Positions 58,272 through 64,000 of a stretch of DNA of 64,000 nt are shown one piece after another. Under the pieces are notes generated by a model, which was not told where the DNA came from, made no database searches, and was given only the letters and a program-made list of their open reading frames with translations. A program made the translations under genes and the position numbers. Each line of letters starts with the position of its first letter. The first letter of the stretch is position 1. Origin of the DNA: Dermabacter sp. (GTDB lineage: Bacteria; Actinomycetota; Actinomycetes; Actinomycetales; Dermabacteraceae); contig JAUNTX010000008.1 in NCBI GenBank assembly GCA_030538475.1, forward strand, positions 1 to 64,000, given 5' to 3'.

Positions 58272-59766
58272 CACACACAGAACTGTTCGGACCTATGGGA
58301 ACTGGCGCCGCCCCACCTCGCCAGGAATCCTGGGCCTCGGCTCCGTCGGCACGGGCTTACTCCTGGCAGGGCTCATGGGCGTGGTCATCACAGTGATGGT
58401 CGCCGGGCTCCTCGAAGCGGTCATCTTCGCCGCCATCCTCGGCGCCCTCATGCTCGCCGTATTGACGAAGGACGCGCACGGGAAAAACGTCATCAGCCGC
58501 GCAGGCGCCCGGATCGCCTGGTGGCTATCCCGCTCGCGCGGCTCAAACCTGTATCGCTCAGGGCCTCTGGGCCGCGCGCTCTGGGGCACCTACCAACTGC
58601 CTGGCCTGGCCGCGCCCACGCGCCTGAGCGAGCACGAAGATTCCTACGGCCGCAAGTTCGCCATGCTCTACACCCCGGCTACAGGCTCCTACTCCATCGT
58701 GATCGGGACCGAACCTGACGGGGCCGCCCTGGTCGATCAGGAGCAGATTGACGTGTGGGTCGCCGATTGGGGCCACTGGCTCGCGAACCTTGGCGACGAG
58801 CCCGGTATCGAAGCAGCCTCGGTCACCATTGAGACGGCCCCTGACTCGGGCACGCGCCTGCGTCGAGAGGTCGAGAACAACGTCGATGGGGACGCGCCCG
58901 CGTTCGCGCGGGAGATGCTGAACGAGGTCGTTGACCGGTACCCAGCCGGATCGTCGACCGTGAAAGCGTATGTGGCGATCACGTTCAGCGCCGCGCAGCG
59001 CTCCGGGAGCAAAAGGCGAAAGCCCGACGAGATGGGCCGCGAGCTCGCCGCTCGCCTGCCCGGCCTCACGGCGGGATTGCAGTCCACCGGCGCGGGCGCA
59101 GCGCACCCCCTGGCCGCGCAGCACGTATGCGAGGCGATCCGCATCGCCTACGACCCAGCCGCCGCGATCCTGATTGACGAAGCGCACGTGGCCGGGGAGA
59201 CACCAGAGCTGTCGTGGACGGACGTCGGCCCGTCCGCAGCGCAAACCGATTGGGCCGGCTACCGTCACGATTCCGCCTACAGCGTCACGTGGTCGATGAC
59301 CCAGGCGCCCCGCGGCAACGTCCAGTCCGGCGTCCTGGCCCGGCTCCTGGCCCCGCACAGGGACATCGCCCGCAAAAGGGTGACGCTGCTGTACCGGCCC
59401 ATCGACGCCGCAAAAGCCGCCGCGATCGTCGAAGCGGACCTGCGCGCGGCGGAGTTCCGCATGACCTCCACCAGCAAACCCGCCGCCCGCGACAGCCTGG
59501 CCGTGCGGGCCGCGTCGGCCACCGCCCAAGAAGAAGCCTCCGGTGCGGGCCTCGTCCAGTTCGGCATGCTCGTCACGGCCACCGTCGCGGACCTGACGAA
59601 GGAAGCAGACGCCCGGGCAGCGATCGATAACCTCTCGGCAACAGCGCGGCTGCGCTTGCGCCCCGTGTATGGGTCGCAAGATTCAGCGTTCGCGGCAGCG
59701 CTTCCCCTGGGCCTGGTGCTGCCCAAGCACATCAAGGTCCCGGCCGAGCTGAGGGAGAAACTGTGA
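58258..59766 (+). CDS. SCO6880-family conjugation protein
   Basis: From ATG 58258 (AAGGGGA upstream) the protein has 502 residues. Two adjacent helices (about 25-65: GTGLLLAGLMGVVITVMVAGLL, VIFAAILGALMLAVL) are followed by a large cytoplasmic domain (SEHEDSYGRKFAMLYTPATGSY, VTLLYRPIDAAKAAAIVEADLR, LRLRPVYGSQDSAFAAALPLGLVLP). This is the arrangement of the SCO6880/PrgI-VirB4-linked proteins of actinobacterial elements. It is coupled to the VirB4-like ATPase that starts within its stop (GTGA). Confidence 0.85.
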   Translation: MAAVDTHRTVRTYGNWRRPTSPGILGLGSVGTGLLLAGLMGVVITVMVAGLLEAVIFAAILGALMLAVLTKDAHGKNVISRAGARIAWWLSRSRGSNLYRSGPLGRALWGTYQLPGLAAPTRLSEHEDSYGRKFAMLYTPATGSYSIVIGTEPDGAALVDQEQIDVWVADWGHWLANLGDEPGIEAASVTIETAPDSGTRLRREVENNVDGDAPAFAREMLNEVVDRYPAGSSTVKAYVAITFSAAQRSGSKRRKPDEMGRELAARLPGLTAGLQSTGAGAAHPLAAQHVCEAIRIAYDPAAAILIDEAHVAGETPELSWTDVGPSAAQTDWAGYRHDSAYSVTWSMTQAPRGNVQSGVLARLLAPHRDIARKRVTLLYRPIDAAKAAAIVEADLRAAEFRMTSTSKPAARDSLAVRAASATAQEEASGAGLVQFGMLVTATVADLTKEADARAAIDNLSATARLRLRPVYGSQDSAFAAALPLGLVLPKHIKVPAELREKL

Positions 59767-61319
59767 GCCAGAAGCGAACTCGGCGCAAGCGCGGCAGTGC
59801 GAAGGTTGAGCAGCCTCGCGAGTTGCGCCCGCAGCGCCCACCCATGCGCGGGTGGCTGGGCCGCGGCCGCGGCACCTCGAGTTACGTCCAGCAGGCAGAC
59901 GAATGGCGTGGCACCACGGTGCAGGTCTGCGGCATGTGGCCGTTCGCTATCGGCACCGGCACCCCCATGGTCGGGGTGCCGCTTGGCCGGCACATCCACA
60001 CCGGCGCCACCCTGTGCTGCGATCCCATCTCGTGGTTCCAGCGGGCCAAACTCATCAGCAACCCGAGCGCGTTCGTGCTCGGGAAACCGGGCCTCGGCAA
60101 ATCCACCATCGTGCGCCGGATGGCGACCGGACTCGCCGGCTACGGCGTGATGCCGCTCGTGCTCGGTGACCTCAAACCCGACTATGTTGACCTCATCGAA
60201 GCCCTGGGTGGTCAGGTCATCACCCTCGGTCGTGGCCGCGGCTACCTGAACATCCTCGACCCGGGCGAAGCCACCGGCGCCGCGACGCGCCTACGCGAGG
60301 CCGGGCGCGAGAAAGAGGCCGCGCAGGTCCTCGCGGATGCCCACGGTCGCCGACACACGATGGTGTCGGCGCTGCTGACGATTCTGCGATCCACCCCGCC
60401 CACGGATCGCGAAGAGACGATCATTGACCGCGCGCTCAAGCACCTCGACGAGCATCACGACGGTGTTCCCGTCTTGGGTGATCTCCTGCGCGTTATCCAG
60501 GACGGCCCGCCAGAGGTGCGCGCCGTCGCCCTGGACCGCGGCGATGACGCCCGCTATAAGGCGATCACGGAGGACCTGGAAGCCTCCCTCATCGGCTTGG
60601 TGGGAGGTGGTCGGCTCGGTGAGACGTTCGCCCGCCACACCACCAACCCGATGCGCCGTGACGCCCCGGTGGTCTACGACGTGAGTGCGATCGACGACTC
60701 CGAGATGGACCTCCAAGCCGCAACGCTCCTGGCGTGCTGGTCTGCAGGCTTCGGCACCGTCAACGTTGCCAACGCCCTCGCCGACGCGGGCCTCGAGCCG
60801 CGCCGACACTACTTCGTCATCCTCGACGAGCTATGGCGTGCACTGCGCGCTGGCCGCGGCATGGTCGATCGCGTCGACGCTCTCACGCGCCTCAACCGGC
60901 AGCGAGGCGTCGGCATGGCCATGATCTCCCACACGATGAGCGACCTGCTCGCGCTGGCCAGCCAAGAAGACCGCATGAAAGCACGCGGCTTCGTCGAACG
61001 CTCCGGCATGGTCATTTGCGGCGGCCTCCCCTCAGCAGAAATGCCCCAACTGAGCGCCGCCGTACCGTTCTCCCAGGCCGAGCAAGAACTTTTGATCGGG
61101 TGGCAGGACCCACCCGCGTGGGATCCCGCGACCGGCCGCGAAGCCGAGCCACCAGGTCGCGGAAAGTTCCTGGTCAAGGTGGGTGGCCGCCCCGGCATTC
61201 CCGTTAACGTCCAGCTCACCGCCACGGAAATGTCGATCAACGACACGAACAAGCTGTGGCACGAACGGTCCCGCGTGGGCCGCAGCGCCCAGCATGCCGT
61301 CGAGGAAGCACACCCATGA
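59763..61319 (+). CDS. VirB4-like ATPase
   Basis: The 518-residue protein has Walker A VLGKPGLGKSTIVRRMATGL (about residues 108-127), LNILDPGEATGAATRL, Walker B YFVILDELWRALRAG (about 355-369) and MAMISHTMSDLLAL. It is short for VirB4. It begins close to the P-loop, and the N-terminal half of VirB4 proteins is represented by the upstream SCO6880 protein, so the pair may act as one split ATPase. It powers assembly of, and transfer by, the mating channel. Confidence 0.88.
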   Translation: MSQKRTRRKRGSAKVEQPRELRPQRPPMRGWLGRGRGTSSYVQQADEWRGTTVQVCGMWPFAIGTGTPMVGVPLGRHIHTGATLCCDPISWFQRAKLISNPSAFVLGKPGLGKSTIVRRMATGLAGYGVMPLVLGDLKPDYVDLIEALGGQVITLGRGRGYLNILDPGEATGAATRLREAGREKEAAQVLADAHGRRHTMVSALLTILRSTPPTDREETIIDRALKHLDEHHDGVPVLGDLLRVIQDGPPEVRAVALDRGDDARYKAITEDLEASLIGLVGGGRLGETFARHTTNPMRRDAPVVYDVSAIDDSEMDLQAATLLACWSAGFGTVNVANALADAGLEPRRHYFVILDELWRALRAGRGMVDRVDALTRLNRQRGVGMAMISHTMSDLLALASQEDRMKARGFVERSGMVICGGLPSAEMPQLSAAVPFSQAEQELLIGWQDPPAWDPATGREAEPPGRGKFLVKVGGRPGIPVNVQLTATEMSINDTNKLWHERSRVGRSAQHAVEEAHP

Positions 61320-63112
61320 GCAACCCCACCAACCGTCGCCGCGATCCCGGCGGCCTCTCCAGCGAAGCGATCCTGATCTGGATCGCCGTCATCCTCGTCG
61401 TGCTGGTCGTCGGGTCCATCTATGCCGCGATGCACCTCGGCCATCGCTTCGCCGGCACCGGCATCGAGATCCCCGTCGACCCGTTCTCCGTCGTGTTCGG
61501 CCTGCTCGCCGGCGACCTCGTCTGGCCCGGCGCCGCAGGCTGGTGGGTCCTGGGCGGTTCTCTCGCAGCGATCTTGGCGCTCGGCGGCCTGATCGGGCTC
61601 ATGCTGCGCAAGCGGGGGCGGCGCAGCTCCCGCGTCGACCGAGCCGCCTCTTACATGGGTCGGGGTCGCGATGTCGAAGACCTGAGCCGCAAGAGTGCAG
61701 CCACCAAGGCCCAACGCCTTGGTGTGACCGGGGCCCCCGGTGTCCCCATCGGCCGCACCGTCGCCGCAGGGCAGCCGCTCTACGGCTCGTGGGAGGACAT
61801 GCACATCGACATTTGGGGACCGCGCACCGGCAAGACCACCAGCCGGGCCGTACCCGCGATTCTCGACGCGCCCGGCTCAGTCCTCGTGACCTCCAACAAG
61901 CGCGACGTCGTCGACGCCACCCGAGACGTCCGCGCAACAGCCGGGCCGGTCTGGGTCTTCGACCCCCAAGCCATCGCGCTAGAAAATCCCACCTGGTGGT
62001 GGAACCCCCTGTCCTACGTCACCGACGAGGTGCGCGCTGCCAAGCTGGCCGAACACTTCGCCACCGGTAGCCGCGACCCCGCCGCGAAAACCGACGCCTA
62101 CTTCGACCCAGCCGGACAAGACCTCCTTGCGGGCCTCCTGCTCGCGGCAGCGCTCGATCACCGGCCCATCACCGACGTGTACACGTGGCTGACCCGACCC
62201 ACCGACGAAACCGCCGTCGACATCCTTCGTGAGCACGACTTCGCCCTCACCGCCGATCAAGTCGCCGGTGTCGTCTCCGCACCAGACAAGCAGCGCGGCG
62301 GTATTTACGGCACGGCCATGCAAATGGCCTCCTGCCTCACCAACCGTCAAGTCGCCCAATGGGTCACACCCAAGGGTGCAGCGGATCCTCGCCCACAGTT
62401 TCGGCCAGAGGAGTTCGAGCGCGCCGACGGCGGCACCCTCTACTCCCTATCCAAAGAAGGCCGCGGAACCGCAGGCCCGCTCGTCACCGCACTCACGGTC
62501 GCCGTGGTCGAAGCAGCAGAAGAACTGGCCGCGAGGTCCGCTGGCGGGCGGCTCACGACACCACTGCTCGGCGTCCTCGACGAAGCCGCCAACGTGTGCC
62601 GCTGGCGCGCGCTTCCCGACCTCTACAGCCACTACGGCTCACGCGGAATCGTCCTCATGACGATTCTGCAGTCCTGGTCTCAAGGGGTAGAAGTATGGGG
62701 CGAATCCGGGATGAAGAAGCTCTGGTCCGCAGCAAACGTCAAAGTGTACGGCGGCGGCGTCAGCGAGGCAGCCTTCCTGGAAGACCTCTCGCGCCTGGTC
62801 GGCGACTACGACCGCCTGTCCTCCTCCACCTCGAGCAGCCGCGGACAGCGCACGGTGTCGCAGCAGCTCCACCGTGAGCGCATCCTCGACGTTGCGGACC
62901 TCGGCGCAATGCCCAAAGGCCGCGCGCTCGTCCTCTCCTCAGGCTCGCGCCCCACGCTGATCCGCACCATCCCGTGGATGACGGGCCCGCACGCAAGCGC
63001 CGTTAAAGCCTCCATCGCTGCACACGACCCACAAGCGCAACACACACTAGGCACGGCACAGCAAGAACTGGCCGCCGTTGAGGCATTCATCGGCACCGAG
63101 GAGGCATCATGA
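61316..63112 (+). CDS. Type IV coupling protein (VirD4/TraG-like)
   Basis: Start ATG 61316 overlaps the VirB4 stop and gives 598 residues. Two N-terminal helices (about 20-42 and 78-98) anchor a cytoplasmic ring ATPase with Walker A IWGPRTGKTTSRAVPAIL, VFDPQAIALENPTWWWNPL, YFDPAGQDLLAGLLLA and Walker B LLGVLDEAANVCRW, then MTILQSWSQG. It couples the relaxase-DNA complex to the channel. All elements of the family are present, so it should be functional. Confidence 0.93.
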   Translation: MSNPTNRRRDPGGLSSEAILIWIAVILVVLVVGSIYAAMHLGHRFAGTGIEIPVDPFSVVFGLLAGDLVWPGAAGWWVLGGSLAAILALGGLIGLMLRKRGRRSSRVDRAASYMGRGRDVEDLSRKSAATKAQRLGVTGAPGVPIGRTVAAGQPLYGSWEDMHIDIWGPRTGKTTSRAVPAILDAPGSVLVTSNKRDVVDATRDVRATAGPVWVFDPQAIALENPTWWWNPLSYVTDEVRAAKLAEHFATGSRDPAAKTDAYFDPAGQDLLAGLLLAAALDHRPITDVYTWLTRPTDETAVDILREHDFALTADQVAGVVSAPDKQRGGIYGTAMQMASCLTNRQVAQWVTPKGAADPRPQFRPEEFERADGGTLYSLSKEGRGTAGPLVTALTVAVVEAAEELAARSAGGRLTTPLLGVLDEAANVCRWRALPDLYSHYGSRGIVLMTILQSWSQGVEVWGESGMKKLWSAANVKVYGGGVSEAAFLEDLSRLVGDYDRLSSSTSSSRGQRTVSQQLHRERILDVADLGAMPKGRALVLSSGSRPTLIRTIPWMTGPHASAVKASIAAHDPQAQHTLGTAQQELAAVEAFIGTEEAS

Positions 63113-63576
63113 GCACCATGGACGACTGGGGCGAAGGCGACACAGCGTGGCCAACAGCCACCTCCGAGCACAGCACATGGAACGACGATGCTGGCTCGGC
63201 GGATGGCCTCCTGAACGACGACGACCCCGCCCCCTACTACGGCTCGGTCGATGAGTTCGTTCGCGAGTATTTGCGCAACGTTTATCGACGTCGGATCGAC
63301 GGCCGACACCGGTGCTGGGCGGGCCGGTGGTGGGAGTACGACGAGGCAGCGATTAGGCTCGAATCGCTCTGGCGCGCGTGGGAGCACCTGCGTCTGGACG
63401 CCGCTACCGGTATGAGTGTGTGGTGGCGTGATCACGCGGACTACCACATGGCCATTCTCATGGATCCCGACGGGCCATTTGCGAACGCTACAGAGGGGGA
63501 AGAGAATACGAATAAGAGGGGCGAACCTTTGCCATACGTCGCGCCGCCAGAAGGAATGTTCCCCGATATCCGCTAG
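63109..63576 (+). CDS. DUF4913 protein
   Basis: The 155-residue protein overlaps the coupling gene's end by 4 bp. The DUF4913 core is YGSVDEFVREYLRNVYRR, then RCWAGRWWEYDEAAIRLESLWRAWEHLRLD and MSVWWRDHADYHMAILMDPDGPF. This domain occurs nearly always next to the coupling protein in actinobacterial elements, where it may act as an adaptor for the substrate. The mechanism is unknown. Confidence 0.88.
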   Translation: MSTMDDWGEGDTAWPTATSEHSTWNDDAGSADGLLNDDDPAPYYGSVDEFVREYLRNVYRRRIDGRHRCWAGRWWEYDEAAIRLESLWRAWEHLRLDAATGMSVWWRDHADYHMAILMDPDGPFANATEGEENTNKRGEPLPYVAPPEGMFPDIR

Positions 63577-63677
63577 GAATGAGAGCCCAGCTGGGATCAG
63601 CGAGCTGAGCCGCCTACGTGAGAGTGCGTGATTGCCGACGCTGGCCGTCCCTTACTCATGCACTCTCAGGATGGTCA

Positions 63678-64000
63678 TCACCTACCTACTCCCGACCCTC
63701 TTACCCCTGGACGATGGGCCTGCAGTTGCACGGCGCGGCCACGAAACTGACGCACCTGAGGGCTGCGGCCAGCCGAACCTTGTCTGACGGCAGCTGTGGC
63801 AGGCCTCGCCTGGCTCACGTCGGCGCGCATGCGTGTGGACACAGTTTGACCGTCGATTCCTCGTGCCTCTAGTTCCCGGGCCGTTCCCTCACGACGTTCG
63901 GCACTGTCGTATGCCATGCGGCTATCCTGCCGGGCGTGATCCCCCGCGGCTTCGCGCTGCTCGGCCTCCGCAGAGGCGCGGGCGCGCTCGTCCGGGTCCG
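63678..64000 (-). CDS. C-terminal part of a large charged protein, possibly the relaxase
   Basis: An open minus-strand frame enters from the right edge and ends at the TGA at 63678-63680, giving at least 106 residues. The sequence is rich in Ala, Glu, Arg and Gln (DPDERARASAEAEQREAAG, MAYDSAERREGTARELEARG, MRADVSQARPATAAVRQGSA) and looks like a coiled C-terminal tail. In related elements the relaxase or mobilisation protein lies on this side of the DUF4913 gene and ends in a similar tail, so a relaxase is plausible. The catalytic part lies outside the window. Confidence 0.55.
   Translation of the reverse strand, partial: DPDERARASAEAEQREAAGDHARQDSRMAYDSAERREGTARELEARGIDGQTVSTRMRADVSQARPATAAVRQGSAGRSPQVRQFRGRAVQLQAHRPGVRGSGVGR

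Overview
The window is high-GC DNA from an actinobacterium. GTG starts are common, adjacent genes overlap by 4 bp (ATGA or GTGA), protein families such as the SCO6880 and DUF4913 proteins are actinobacterial, and one tRNA-Ala lacks an encoded CCA. The sequence fits Actinomycetales, but I cannot name a species.

Left flank (1-6.2 kb). Three minus-strand genes (an AbiEi/DUF559-like protein, a membrane-anchored glutaredoxin-like protein that has lost its CxxC, and a LysR regulator) sit between two gene-free tracts. Both tracts carry copies of a dispersed hairpin repeat. The second tract also holds a probable small RNA with a DtxR/IdeR-like iron box over its promoter and a perfect 14-bp-stem terminator.

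Capsule/exopolysaccharide locus (6.2-39.5 kb). A tightly packed plus-strand operon encodes a BY-kinase co-polymerase, GT2, a GT-B-like enzyme, NeuA, a CBS-NeuB-TIM-barrel triple fusion, GT4, a Wzy-like polymerase, two more GT4, a CgeB-like protein, a polyprenyl-phosphate sugar-1-phosphate transferase and a VanZ-like protein. Next come a PF14907 nucleotidyltransferase, manA, a free PqqD-like domain, an HPr-kinase/PqqD fusion, a MauE-thioredoxin fusion, a low-molecular-weight tyrosine phosphatase (the natural partner of the BY-kinase), an aldehyde dehydrogenase, a GT4, a MATE transporter, an RND pump, a PglK/MsbA-type ABC exporter, a GT11 fucosyltransferase-like enzyme and two GT2. The locus probably makes a nonulosonic-acid-containing surface glycan. 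The PqqD/HPrK/nucleotidyltransferase/MauE group is the least explained part.

Mobile region (39.7-64 kb). tRNA-Ala(CGC) with its terminator is followed by a decayed IS3-family element containing a 32-bp perfect palindrome. A lower-GC cargo segment follows: two unknown genes, a GrpB-type protein, a lipoprotein, a MerR unit with a large concentric dyad, GNAT, DUF192, two tandem zeta-toxin modules, and a VbhA-Fic module in which fic is split at an ATGA. From 51.5 kb a conjugation module starts. A minus-strand operon carries an HTH protein, a lipoprotein, a lysozyme/M23 wall hydrolase and a ParA-like ATPase. The divergent plus-strand operon carries a DUF6668-like protein, a VirB2-like protein, a VirB8/TcpC-like protein, VirB6, an SCO6880 protein, VirB4, VirD4 and DUF4913. 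The right edge cuts a minus-strand gene that may be a relaxase. This looks like an integrative conjugative element whose integrase and far end lie outside the window.
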